64,000 nt of DNA from the NCBI GenBank assembly GCA_965223675.1, contig OZ245013.1, positions 4,030,001 to 4,094,000 on the forward strand, written 5' to 3'. Below the pieces are notes generated by a model. It ran no database searches. It was not told the origin of the DNA and was given only the letters and a program-made list of their open reading frames with translations. Position 1 is the stretch's first letter; the number at the start of each line of letters is the position of its first letter. Shown here in pieces: positions 35,410 to 43,641 of this stretch. The position numbers were made by a program, and so were the translations under genes. The stretch comes from JAGQKC01 sp965223675 (GTDB lineage Bacteria; Nitrospirota; Nitrospiria; Nitrospirales; UBA8639).

Positions 35410-36669
35410 ATGCCTAACAAACGACCACAGACACTAGAAAGTGTGAAGCAGGCGCTGCGTGAACGGACGCGAGAGGTTGAAGTATTGCATCGTATCAGCG
35501 AATCGATTAGTAGTACGCTCGACTTGGAAGCGGTCCTCAAGCAGATCGTTGAAGTCGTTGTTGAAGTCACGAAAGCTGATGCATGTTTACTCTACTTACT
35601 GTCGGATCGACGAGATGAACTGATATTAAGGGCATCAAAAAATCCGCACCCGAAACTCATCGGCCATGTATCGATCGGACTCGGTGAAGGCATAACTGGT
35701 TGGGTGGCAAGAGAAAACGTTCGTGTCGTGATTCCCAAGAATGCCAGTGATGATTCTCGTTTTAAATTGTTCAATCGTTTGCCAGAGGATCGTTATCAAG
35801 CTTTCGTATCTGTGCCAATCGAAAGCAATGGTATTGTTGTTGGTGTCATTAATGTTCAACATAAAAGGGCGAAACGGTATGGAGACAGTACCTTGGCGCT
35901 CTTGTCAACCATTGCGAACCAGGTTGGGGGAGCGATAGACAATGCACGGTTGTATGAAGAAATGCGTTCTCGTGCTTTGCAACTTGATACGCTATCACAA
36001 GTATCAGAAACCGTCGTCTCAAATCGATTAATTGACGAGGTTCTGCAACTAATCGTGACGACGACGGCTCAAATGACGAATTCAAAAATTTGTTCCATCA
36101 TGCTCTTGGATGAAGGCAAGGGAGAACTTCGGATCGAAGCGACACAAAGCCTGAGTGAGAGATATCGTCGAAAACCTGCGTTGAAGATCGATCAAAGCAT
36201 CAGTGGACAAGCGATCAAAGAACAGCAACCTGTGTACGTTCCAGACGTGACAGCTGAAGGTGGATATTTTTATAAGGATCTGGCGAAGAAAGAAGGCCTC
36301 TGTTCTCTTGTTTCTGTTCCCATGATGATGAAAAATAAAGCCATCGGCGTGATTAATAGTTATACGTCTTCTGTGTATGAGTTTTCTTTAGAGGAAATAA
36401 AAGCCTTGCAGGCCATTGCGAATCAGGCAGCTGTCGCCATCACTCATACCAATGTTGTGGAAAAATCTTTTGAAATGCAAGAAGCTCTGGAAGTACGAAA
36501 ACTTGTAGAACGAGCCAAAGGCTATATCATGGAATCAAGGAAATTAACGGAGCCTGAAGCCTTTCAATTGCTTCAGCGACAAAGTATGAATCTTCGAAAG
36601 TCTATGCGAGAAATCGCAGAAGCTATTATCCTTTCTGAAGAATTGCATGCTGCGACCAAAGGGAAATAA
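35410..36669 (+). CDS. GAF-GAF-ANTAR transcription antiterminator
   Basis: This 419-residue protein has a short coiled lead (about 10-35), a first GAF domain (about 35-175, ending IANQVGGAIDNARLYEEM), a second GAF domain (about 195-345, ending IANQAAVAITHTNVVEKS) and a C-terminal ANTAR domain (about 358-410: RKLVERAKGYIMESRKLTEP and SMREIAEAII). ANTAR domains bind tandem hexaloop RNA hairpins and prevent terminator formation. Such a leader lies directly downstream (36769-36854). The GAF ligand is unknown; nearby nadE and glnD point to a nitrogen or energy signal. AAATAGGAG precedes the ATG. Confidence 0.92.
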   Translation: MPNKRPQTLESVKQALRERTREVEVLHRISESISSTLDLEAVLKQIVEVVVEVTKADACLLYLLSDRRDELILRASKNPHPKLIGHVSIGLGEGITGWVARENVRVVIPKNASDDSRFKLFNRLPEDRYQAFVSVPIESNGIVVGVINVQHKRAKRYGDSTLALLSTIANQVGGAIDNARLYEEMRSRALQLDTLSQVSETVVSNRLIDEVLQLIVTTTAQMTNSKICSIMLLDEGKGELRIEATQSLSERYRRKPALKIDQSISGQAIKEQQPVYVPDVTAEGGYFYKDLAKKEGLCSLVSVPMMMKNKAIGVINSYTSSVYEFSLEEIKALQAIANQAAVAITHTNVVEKSFEMQEALEVRKLVERAKGYIMESRKLTEPEAFQLLQRQSMNLRKSMREIAEAIILSEELHAATKGK

Positions 36670-36716
36670 ATCGGTAGCTGGATGCCCTGTATTGAAGAAC
36701 ATCATTGGTCTTGTAC

Positions 36717-36745
36717 TTGACAGGTAAAGAGATGGGTTGCTACTT
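36717..36745 (+). promoter_or_regulatory. Possible promoter of the nadE leader
   Basis: A perfect -35 TTGACA lies at 36717-36722. The -10 at 17-18 bp spacing is poor (CTACTT or TACTTC, 36740-36746). If used, transcription would begin just before the dual hairpins, so that nadE-glnD could be expressed apart from the ANTAR gene. Confidence 0.4.
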
Positions 36746-36768
36746 CTTATAGACTAAGGTAATACGTC

Positions 36769-36825
36769 TGAGACAATGGCGTCTCATCAGGACAAGAACA
36801 TATCCTATTGGGACAAGGGCGTCCT
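36769..36825 (+). promoter_or_regulatory. ANTAR-target dual hexaloop hairpins in nadE leader
   Basis: Hairpin P1 is TGAGAC (36769-36774), loop AATGGC (36775-36780), GTCTCA (36781-36786), six perfect pairs. Hairpin P2 is GGGAC (36810-36814), loop AAGGGC (36815-36820), GTCCT (36821-36825), five pairs with one G-U. Both six-nucleotide loops have A at position 1 and G at position 4, the rule known for ANTAR targets. The 3' arm of P2 is also the 5' arm of the terminator at 36820, so the two structures exclude each other. Confidence 0.85.
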
Positions 36826-36854
36826 CACTCGTAAGGAGTAGAGGGCGTTTTTTT
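36820..36854 (+). terminator. Intrinsic terminator (attenuator) abutting nadE
   Basis: CGTCCTCACTC (36820-36830) pairs with GAGT-A-GAGGGCG (36836-36847): eleven pairs with one bulged A and one G-U around a 5-nt loop, followed by T7 at 36848-36854. The nadE ATG follows at 36855. The likely ribosome binding site GAGGG (36841-36845) is inside the 3' arm, so the structure can also block translation. Confidence 0.85.
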
Positions 36855-38642
36855 ATGAAGATATTTCGACTTGCCATGGTGCAGATGAATCCCACTCTTG
36901 GGGATTTAAATGGAAATACCCGAGCAATTTGTTCGTGGATGAAACAGGCACGCAAAGATAAAGTTGATGCTGTCGTGTTTCCGGAACTCGCGATAACGGG
37001 TTATCCTCCCGAAGACCTCCTACTCAAACCAAGGTTTTTGTATGATGCTCATCGCATGGTTGATCGTATCGTGAAAGAAAGTACTGGACTCTGTGTCGTG
37101 GTGGGATGTCTGGCAAGTGACTACAAGAAGGAGACGTCGTCGGCACGTGTTGTGCCATCTTCATTAAGTCACTTGTACAATGCGGCCACAGTCATCGCTG
37201 ACCGCAAAGTCTATGGCACATACGGAAAGCGATATCTGCCGAATTATGGAGTCTTTGATGAGCGACGATATTTTCATACTGGTCACAAGATTCCAGTATT
37301 TGTGATTAGGGGCGTCAAAGTCGGTGTCAATATTTGTGAGGATATCTGGTATCCTGATGGTCCAACCCGAGGTCAGGCTCTTGTTGGTGGGGCAGAGCTT
37401 ATCCTCAATATCAATGCTTCTCCATTTCAGTCAGGTAAGAGACATGATCGTGAGGAGATGCTAGCAGCCCGTGCGCGTCAAAACGGTGTGCTTGTAAGCT
37501 ATACCAATATGGTAGGAGGGCAAGATGAGCTTGTCTTTGACGGAAACAGTATACTGGTTAATGAGAAAGGAGAAGTGATTCTACGTGGTAAGGCGTTCGA
37601 TGAAGATTTCCTTGTCACAGACCTCTCGCTAGGGAGTACCAAGAGTTTCCGGCCATCTTCCAAGTCCAAAATTCGTGCGACCAAGAAATTCGGTAAATTT
37701 ATCCAACGAATCGTCGTATCCACAACCGTAAACCCAAAATCCAGAAAAACACTCAAGCAGGAATCAGTGCTTCCGCTAGAGCCGCTAGAAGAGGTGTATC
37801 GAGCGCTTGTCTTAGGTGTTCATGATTATGTGAAGAAAAATCGGTTTGCAAAAGTGCTTGTCGGAATTAGTGGAGGGATAGACTCTGCGCTGACTGCCGT
37901 GATTGCGCGAGATGCTCTTGGTTCAATGAATGTCATTGGTGTGCTGATGCCTTCGCCTTATACGTCGCGAGCAAGTCGAGAAGACGCCCAGGCTTTAGCC
38001 GATGAACTCGCCATGGAATTACTCGAAATTCCCATAGGCCGTCTTTTTCGTTCATACCTTCAATTGCTTAGTGGGACATTTGACGGCCGGCCACCGGATA
38101 CCACAGAAGAAAATCTTCAGGCGAGAATTCGAGGGAACATCCTCATGGCTTTGTCGAATAAGTTTGGGCATTTAGTGCTGACGACGGGCAATAAGAGTGA
38201 AATGAGTGTTGGCTACGCGACCCTGTATGGTGATATGGCAGGAGGATTTGCGGTGATCAAAGATGTTCCAAAGACGATGGTGTTTGATTTGGCACGTTGG
38301 AGAAGTCAGTACAGAGGTGAGAAATTCGAACAACTTGCGATACCTCAACGAATTCAAGATAAACCGCCATCTGCAGAACTCAAAGATAATCAATTCGATC
38401 AAGATTCCTTGCCGCCTTATCCTATCTTAGACGAGATACTCAAAGCCTATGTTGAAGAAGATCAGTCTCTCCAAGAAATTGCAGCTCGAGGGTTCAAGTT
38501 GCATCTTGTGAAGAAGGTGATTGCCATGGTTGATCACAGTGAATACAAACGGCGACAAGCCCCCATTGGTATAAAGATCACCCCAAGGGCCTTAGGTAAA
38601 GATCGTCGAATGCCGATCACGAATCGATATCCACATACATGA
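36855..38642 (+). CDS. nadE: Glutamine-dependent NAD+ synthetase
   Basis: The enzyme amidates nicotinate adenine dinucleotide to NAD+, taking ammonia from glutamine. The N-terminal nitrilase-type amidase domain carries the triad Glu44 (VFPELAITGYPPEDLLL), Lys125 (YGKRYLPNYG) and Cys161 (VNICEDIW). The C-terminal synthetase domain has the pyrophosphate loop GISGGIDSALT at about residues 337-347 and TTGNKSEMSVGY. 595 residues. Expression is likely set by the ANTAR attenuator that touches its start codon. glnD follows 25 bp later. Confidence 0.96.
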   Translation: MKIFRLAMVQMNPTLGDLNGNTRAICSWMKQARKDKVDAVVFPELAITGYPPEDLLLKPRFLYDAHRMVDRIVKESTGLCVVVGCLASDYKKETSSARVVPSSLSHLYNAATVIADRKVYGTYGKRYLPNYGVFDERRYFHTGHKIPVFVIRGVKVGVNICEDIWYPDGPTRGQALVGGAELILNINASPFQSGKRHDREEMLAARARQNGVLVSYTNMVGGQDELVFDGNSILVNEKGEVILRGKAFDEDFLVTDLSLGSTKSFRPSSKSKIRATKKFGKFIQRIVVSTTVNPKSRKTLKQESVLPLEPLEEVYRALVLGVHDYVKKNRFAKVLVGISGGIDSALTAVIARDALGSMNVIGVLMPSPYTSRASREDAQALADELAMELLEIPIGRLFRSYLQLLSGTFDGRPPDTTEENLQARIRGNILMALSNKFGHLVLTTGNKSEMSVGYATLYGDMAGGFAVIKDVPKTMVFDLARWRSQYRGEKFEQLAIPQRIQDKPPSAELKDNQFDQDSLPPYPILDEILKAYVEEDQSLQEIAARGFKLHLVKKVIAMVDHSEYKRRQAPIGIKITPRALGKDRRMPITNRYPHT

Positions 38643-38667
38643 AGATAATATTGGATCATTTCAGAGC

Positions 38668-41352
38668 ATGAGCGACCCAGCGAAGACGAATAACCTCTCG
38701 GCCATACTCCAAAATTCTGATGCACACTCAGATCAAGTTGCCATTCAGGAACGACGTGAGGCGCTACGAAAGCTCTTAGTTGAGGGGGGCACCGGCGCAG
38801 AGGTTGTGGAAAGCTTTACGGACTTTGTTGATGAGCGATTGATCAGCCGATATCGAAACATCGTGCAGCGAGCCAGCCAAGAGGCTGCTGCTGATTTGCA
38901 GCAGTGCTGTCTTGTCGCCGTTGGAGGTTACGGACGTCGGGAGTTAGCTCCGTATTCAGATATTGATGTGATGATGTTGTCCGAAACGAGCCATGCCGAC
39001 GCGGTGGCGGAATTATCAAAGGGACTTTTTCATCATTTATGGGACTTGGGCTTTCAAGTTGGACATAGTCTCCGTTCGATAGCCGAAGCTCTCATATTGG
39101 CTGAGGCTGATCTTTCTGCCAAAACGGCATTAATGGAATCGCGTTTCCTTTCGGGAAATGCGAACGTCTTTCAAAATTTTCAAAACCGCTTTGCTCGGCG
39201 AAACTCGGGGAAAAACGTATCTCAGTTCATCCAACAAAAGCTAGAAGAACGTCAGCGTGATTATGCCAAATTTGGGGAAACAGTATTTTTGCTTGAACCC
39301 AATATCAAGAAAAGTAAAGGAGGATTACGGGACCTTCACTTACTTCAGTGGGTCGGCATGGCAAAATATCAAGCGGCCACGATTCAGGAACTTGCCAATT
39401 GTGGAGTGCTCGCACGGCAAGACGCCGTCGCCATTCTGGAAGCCCGTGAGTTTCTGTGGCGTATTCGGGGCCTCATGCATTTTGAGGCAGGGCGTGCTCA
39501 GGATATTTTGACATTTGAAGATCAGGAACGATTGGCGGCGAATTTTGGCATGATCGATCAACCCCATTTGTTGGCTGTCGAACAGTTCATGCAACAGTAT
39601 TATCGCCTTACCATGGGGCTTCATGACCGATGTATGCGTTTTGTGGATCGAACTCGTGAGACTTCGTGGTGGAAGCGTTTGTCGAACTTTTTCCCTTCAC
39701 CATTGATCGAAGACTCCTTTCTGGAAACTGAAGGACGTATGACGGTTCCTTCCGAGAAGCTGACTCAGGTTTTAGGGAGTCCTGAATTACTCATTAGACT
39801 GTTTCGACTCAGTCAAGAACGTAGGATACCAGTTCAAAGTCAGACGATTGATGAGCTGCAATACTATTTAGAAGATATCCCGAATGAGCAGTTTCACACC
39901 CCGACGGTGAGCAAGATTTTTCGAGAGATTCTTTCGGACACGGGGCGAGTGGCTGATACGTTAACGGCTATGCATCGTGCCAAACTATTAGAGAAACTCG
40001 TTCCGGCATTTGCCCGTGTTCGGGGACTGATGCAATTCAATCAGTACCATAAATATACAGTTGATGAGCATAGTCTCCTTGCTGTACGACAGGCAGAACT
40101 GTTGGCAAAAGACGAAGGAACATTGGGGGCAGTGTATGATGAGATTCAGCAAAAGGATCTCCTTCATCTAGCCCTCTTGCTGCATGATTTGGGAAAAGGG
40201 AAATCGGAAGATCATAGTGAAGTTGGAAAGGTCATTGCACAAAAGACATCCGAGCGTCTTGGATTGACGGAACAAGAAAGTCGAATGTTGGAATTTCTCG
40301 TACACAAACATTTGTTGATGGCTCATACAGCGTTTCGTCGAGACATCCATGACAAAAAAGTCATTCAAAAGTTTGTGCGGACCGTCAAGGATCCAGAGGT
40401 TTTGCGTCAGTTTTTAATTTTGACCGTAGCCGATATTGCAGCGGTAGGGCCGGATGTGATGAATAAGTGGAAAGAAACGCTCTTAATTGAATTATTTTCA
40501 CAGGCCTATGCCACGTTTTCAGAGAATGGGGATTCAAAACATATCGACCAAGATGAAGAGCAACAAGTTCAGGAAATTAGAAGGCTGCTTCAGCAGCAAA
40601 CTGAAGGAGATGAGAGAATTGATGAAAACTGGATTCATGAACAATTGGCTCAATTTCCTGTGCGTTACCGGTCAGGCACAACTTCAGACCGTATTGCTAT
40701 GCACCTTGCCGCAATCGATCGACTGTCGAGTGATGTCCCACTTGTTGAGACGAAGTTCCATAAAGAGCTGAATATTACTGAATATACGTTGATCACGCAT
40801 GGTGGAAATAAGCCAGGCATCTTTATGAATATGACGGGGGCCTTAGCGGCTCTTGGGTTAGAAGTACTGGATGCACAAATTGTGACAAGAAAAGATGGCA
40901 TTGTTGTCGATTCATTTTCGGTGAAAGATCCAGATTATGAAGGTCCGCCGCCTCTAAGAAGACTTGAACGAGTCTGTCAGACAATCATCAAAATATTAAA
41001 AGGAGAAGAAGCAGTCGATCAGATCTTTGAGGGAGGAAAACGAATAACGTTTGGTAGACAATACCCAACGGGCCGGAATGAAACGGAGGTGAAAATCGAC
41101 AATGAAAGCTCAGATCAATATACGGTTATTGAGGTCTTTGCCGACGATAAACAGGGCCTCCTCTTTGTTATTGCTCGGGCTTTAGTGGGGGTAGGCCTTT
41201 CCATACATTCTGCTCGGATTGGCTCACGATTAGATCAGGCTGCTGATGTGTTTTATGTGACGGCTGACGGCCAAAAGATCGAAAACGCACAGGTGCGAGA
41301 AAATATTCAAGAGACGATAAGAAAAGAGGTTGACGTATTCCTTGATGGGTAG
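38668..41352 (+). CDS. glnD: [Protein-PII] uridylyltransferase / removing enzyme
   Basis: GlnD senses glutamine and uridylylates or deuridylylates PII. The 894-residue product has the nucleotidyltransferase motif GGYGRRELAPYSDIDVMML (about 87-105), an HD domain with LLHDLGKGKSEDHSEV (His-Asp near 506-507) and two C-terminal ACT domains (about 700-780 and 815-890: TVIEVFADDKQGLLFVIARA). It is 25 bp from nadE, so both glutamine-linked genes probably share the ANTAR-controlled transcript. Confidence 0.96.
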   Translation: MSDPAKTNNLSAILQNSDAHSDQVAIQERREALRKLLVEGGTGAEVVESFTDFVDERLISRYRNIVQRASQEAAADLQQCCLVAVGGYGRRELAPYSDIDVMMLSETSHADAVAELSKGLFHHLWDLGFQVGHSLRSIAEALILAEADLSAKTALMESRFLSGNANVFQNFQNRFARRNSGKNVSQFIQQKLEERQRDYAKFGETVFLLEPNIKKSKGGLRDLHLLQWVGMAKYQAATIQELANCGVLARQDAVAILEAREFLWRIRGLMHFEAGRAQDILTFEDQERLAANFGMIDQPHLLAVEQFMQQYYRLTMGLHDRCMRFVDRTRETSWWKRLSNFFPSPLIEDSFLETEGRMTVPSEKLTQVLGSPELLIRLFRLSQERRIPVQSQTIDELQYYLEDIPNEQFHTPTVSKIFREILSDTGRVADTLTAMHRAKLLEKLVPAFARVRGLMQFNQYHKYTVDEHSLLAVRQAELLAKDEGTLGAVYDEIQQKDLLHLALLLHDLGKGKSEDHSEVGKVIAQKTSERLGLTEQESRMLEFLVHKHLLMAHTAFRRDIHDKKVIQKFVRTVKDPEVLRQFLILTVADIAAVGPDVMNKWKETLLIELFSQAYATFSENGDSKHIDQDEEQQVQEIRRLLQQQTEGDERIDENWIHEQLAQFPVRYRSGTTSDRIAMHLAAIDRLSSDVPLVETKFHKELNITEYTLITHGGNKPGIFMNMTGALAALGLEVLDAQIVTRKDGIVVDSFSVKDPDYEGPPPLRRLERVCQTIIKILKGEEAVDQIFEGGKRITFGRQYPTGRNETEVKIDNESSDQYTVIEVFADDKQGLLFVIARALVGVGLSIHSARIGSRLDQAADVFYVTADGQKIENAQVRENIQETIRKEVDVFLDG

Positions 41353-41526
41353 ATATCAATTTCGCTAAACACAATTTTTCCCTGTTCAATCTGCAGCCTG
41401 TCTTCGCCAACTCCACGAATAATTTCCCTTAAGATTTTTCACCATCGGCCGTTCGAGTCAGTTCCCATGGCTATAGGGGCCGAGGAAATTAAAATTTATG
41501 CAACGAGTAAAAGAAGAGTCCCCATC

Positions 41527-41868
41527 CTATGGCTGAGCTGCCTGCGTAGGAGGCAGCCAAGGCTCAAGCTGATCCAATAACACCTTCTTCTTTCCAATGC
41601 CCCCAATAAAAGTTTGGAATTCTCCTTTTAGAAAAAGTGCGAGAGCGGGGAGAGATTGAACCTCAAGGTCGGCAGGGATGAGGTGATTCTCTTGCACGTT
41701 CATTTTGCGAATAATGATACGGTTCTCTAATTTGACCTGAACGAGTTCCAGTTTTTTAAGAAGTGCACGGCAATGCCCACAACCAGGTTGCCAAAACTCG
41801 ACAAGTACAGGAACGGAGGCTTCAGCAATGCAACGATCAAACTCCTTGTCCTCAATGTCTGAGATCAT
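41527..41868 (-). CDS. Thioredoxin-fold protein
   Basis: The 113-residue cytoplasmic protein has one thioredoxin domain. The active site is CGHC (about residues 30-33) in EFWQPGCGHCRALL, as in disulfide isomerases, rather than the CGPC of thioredoxin; the cis-Pro lies in VQSLPALALF. It lies 29 bp downstream of the peroxiredoxin-like gene on the same strand and may serve as its redox partner. Confidence 0.88.
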   Translation of the reverse strand: MISDIEDKEFDRCIAEASVPVLVEFWQPGCGHCRALLKKLELVQVKLENRIIIRKMNVQENHLIPADLEVQSLPALALFLKGEFQTFIGGIGKKKVLLDQLEPWLPPTQAAQP

Positions 41869-41897
41869 AATCGCTTACTATAGCAACAACAGATGTT

Positions 41898-42443
41898 TTA
41901 TGTAGACGGTTGTGTGGTTGCAGCCAATCCTACTTCTTCTAGATTCGACGGAATGACAGGTAGGTCATGGCATGATTCTATTCTTTGCTTGTGAGTGTCT
42001 TGCGAAAAAAGACGTTCTGTGACTTCTAGCACTCGGGTGATTCCACTGTGATTTAAGTCATGAATGAGTCGAAATTCTAATCGGCCGTTTCCATCAAAAA
42101 ACAATGTTTCACATCGCAGGGCAACAAGATTGCGAGAGAGTCCGAGGGCACGGCTTAATCGATTTAAAGGATCAGTGAGTAAAGGAAGGCGAAATTCCGA
42201 GGAGGGTAAATTCCAGGGTAAATTATGAGTGGTGTCTCGCGACACAAACGCAGCGAGTCTCGTATTTCGGTCATGAAAACTATTGATCTGCGCCTCTAGC
42301 AATATTGAGGTTTGGGCAGTGAGTAAAGAAGGGCAGCAGAGAACCAGCGGTTGGCCCCTAAAGAACGATAACGCTGAAAAGGTTAAGGTTCCGTTGATGA
42401 ACATGGGAATGCGCCAAGGGGGTGTGGATGATCCTATATTCAT
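41898..42443 (-). CDS. Peroxiredoxin-like protein lacking the peroxidatic cysteine
   Basis: The 181-residue product has the AhpC/TSA-like pattern: RGQPLVLCCPSLL after strand 1, PLLTDPLNRLSRALGLSRNL and CETLFFDGNGRLEFRL. The place of the catalytic Cys in the PxxxT/SxxC loop is occupied by Thr/Ser (PSLLTAQTSILLE), so it may not be an active peroxidase. The start ATG (42443) follows AGGAGATTT; the frame stays open to 42863 but that part is not protein-like. The upstream Fur-box promoter suggests iron regulation. Confidence 0.6.
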   Translation of the reverse strand: MNIGSSTPPWRIPMFINGTLTFSALSFFRGQPLVLCCPSLLTAQTSILLEAQINSFHDRNTRLAAFVSRDTTHNLPWNLPSSEFRLPLLTDPLNRLSRALGLSRNLVALRCETLFFDGNGRLEFRLIHDLNHSGITRVLEVTERLFSQDTHKQRIESCHDLPVIPSNLEEVGLAATTQPST

Positions 42444-42707
42444 AAAGTGAAATCTCCTATTGTGATGTTTGTGTGTAGGCCATACTTGACAATGAGATTT
42501 TGAAACTGGAAAGACAACGTCATCATGATCAGATAATTTTGTATAACGGAGAGAATGTGAATGATAGGGGAAGGGCAGGAAACGAGGAGAGGGTGTGAGT
42601 AAATGAGCATCTCCTGCCCGGGGAAAAGAATTTCCCCATCCCCTAAGGAAGAGCGGTGAATTTTCATGGAAAAAGGTGGGTACATGTTCATGTTCTAATT
42701 TGAAAAT

Positions 42708-42752
42708 GAAAATAACTATCATTATCATATTATGATTATAGCTCCTTGTCAA
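42708..42752 (-). promoter_or_regulatory. Fur-box promoter toward the peroxiredoxin-like gene
   Basis: On the minus strand TTGACA (42752-42747) and TATGAT (42729-42724) are 17 bp apart. A 19-mer at 42708-42726, read on the minus strand, matches the Fur consensus GATAATGATAATCATTATC at 16 of 19 positions and overlaps the -10, the classic position for repression by Fur-iron. Confidence 0.7.
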
Positions 42753-42848
42753 TAAGAAAATATTCATAAAACAACCTTTCTTTATTAAGGGAATTACGCC
42801 ATGAACTAAATACGCAATATGATTATGAGAAGTGCTCTCACCGAATAT

Positions 42849-42867
42849 GATAATGAAAATCATTGTT
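42849..42867 (+). promoter_or_regulatory. Fur box upstream of bfr
   Basis: GATAATGAAAATCATTGTT matches the 19-bp Fur consensus at 16 positions. It ends 25 bp before the -35 of the bfr promoter, so it is upstream of, not over, the polymerase site; activation or control of another transcript is possible. Confidence 0.65.
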
Positions 42868-42892
42868 AGTTATTTACACCTAGGATTTTTTA

Positions 42893-42921
42893 TTGACTTT
42901 CACTTATACATATCCGATAAT
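42893..42921 (+). promoter_or_regulatory. Promoter of bfr
   Basis: TTGACT (42893-42898) and GATAAT (42916-42921) are separated by 17 bp, each with one mismatch to consensus. Transcription would start near 42928, leaving an 85-nt leader. Confidence 0.65.
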
Positions 42922-43013
42922 AAATATAAACGATGACGTGGCATGTTCTTGTGAAAATTTAAAAGAAAATTCTTTGTATACATACTCATAATTAGTGCGA
43001 AAGGAGGCCGGCC

Positions 43014-43490
43014 ATGAAGGGTAAAAAAGGCGTCGTTGATTTATTGAACAGGATTCTGACGGAAGAGTTAACCGTCATTAATCAGTATTTCTTGCATGCA
43101 CGAATGTGTGAGAACTGGGGCTATGAACGCTTAGAACACAAAGTGAAGGAACGTAGCTTTGGTGAAATGAAGGATGCTGATGAGATCATTCGTCACATTC
43201 TATTTTTAGAGGGACTTCCCAATGTGCAAAAATTAGGAAGGGTGACCATAGGCGAAACCGTTCCAGAGCAATTGAAATTGGACCTTCAAAAAGAAAAGGA
43301 CATGGTCAAGTTGCTAACGGAAGGGATTGAACATTGTGTGAAGGTCGGAGATTACCATACTCGTCAGAAGCTTGAGGAAATGGTAGCAGATGAAGAGGAG
43401 CATATTGATTGGATAGAGACTCAACAAGAAACGATTAAGCAAATTGGACTTGAAAATTATCTCAGTGAGCAGTTAAAAAAAGAAGGCTAA
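43014..43490 (+). CDS. bfr: Bacterioferritin with altered ferroxidase ligand
   Basis: Bacterioferritin stores iron in a 24-mer shell with haem at dimer interfaces. The 158-residue product aligns without gaps to the E. coli protein: ferroxidase ligands Glu18, Glu51, Glu94, Glu127 and His130 and the haem ligand Met52 are present, but position 54, normally His, is Asp. AAAGGAGG precedes the ATG. The Fur box upstream and the terminator downstream define a single-gene unit. Confidence 0.95.
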   Translation: MKGKKGVVDLLNRILTEELTVINQYFLHARMCENWGYERLEHKVKERSFGEMKDADEIIRHILFLEGLPNVQKLGRVTIGETVPEQLKLDLQKEKDMVKLLTEGIEHCVKVGDYHTRQKLEEMVADEEEHIDWIETQQETIKQIGLENYLSEQLKKEG

Positions 43491-43526
43491 GTAGCGGAAG
43501 ATTTCACAAGTCTTTGATGAGTGTTT

Positions 43527-43558
43527 AAAGGGAGGAGCATTTGCCCCTCCCTTTTTTT
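43527..43558 (+). terminator. Intrinsic terminator after bfr
   Basis: AAAGGGAGG (43527-43535) pairs with CCTCCCTTT (43546-43554) and a run of seven T spans 43552-43558. It lies 36 bp after the bfr stop. Confidence 0.85.
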
Positions 43559-43641
43559 GTCTCTAAAGTTAGGTAATGCTTTCATGGATTTCGATTTGGG
43601 CGAATTATTAAGGATATACTGAACTTATGATGATTGATGCT

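Larger units (their letters stand above)
42444..43013. other. 570-bp divergent regulatory region
   Basis: No gene was identified between the peroxiredoxin-like gene and bfr. It holds two Fur-box-like 19-mers, one promoter on each strand, and a leader of about 270 nt on the minus strand that includes a GGGGAAAA/TTTCCCC hairpin near 42610-42630. An 83-codon minus-strand frame (42440-42691) ending at the ATG of the peroxiredoxin-like gene has no recognisable similarity. Confidence 0.5.

Noticed and set aside
36789..36806. A third possible hairpin between P1 and P2 (AGGA/TCCT)
   Set aside because: Only four pairs with a ten-base loop and no G at position 4 of an AAGAAC hexaloop, so it does not fit the ANTAR rule.
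41168..41416. Minus-strand ORF at the end of glnD
   Set aside because: Overlaps the second ACT domain and has no recognisable features.
42444..42863. Long N-terminal extension of the peroxiredoxin-like frame
   Set aside because: Low-complexity, not protein-like, covers a promoter and Fur box; the ATG at 42443 has a good ribosome binding site.
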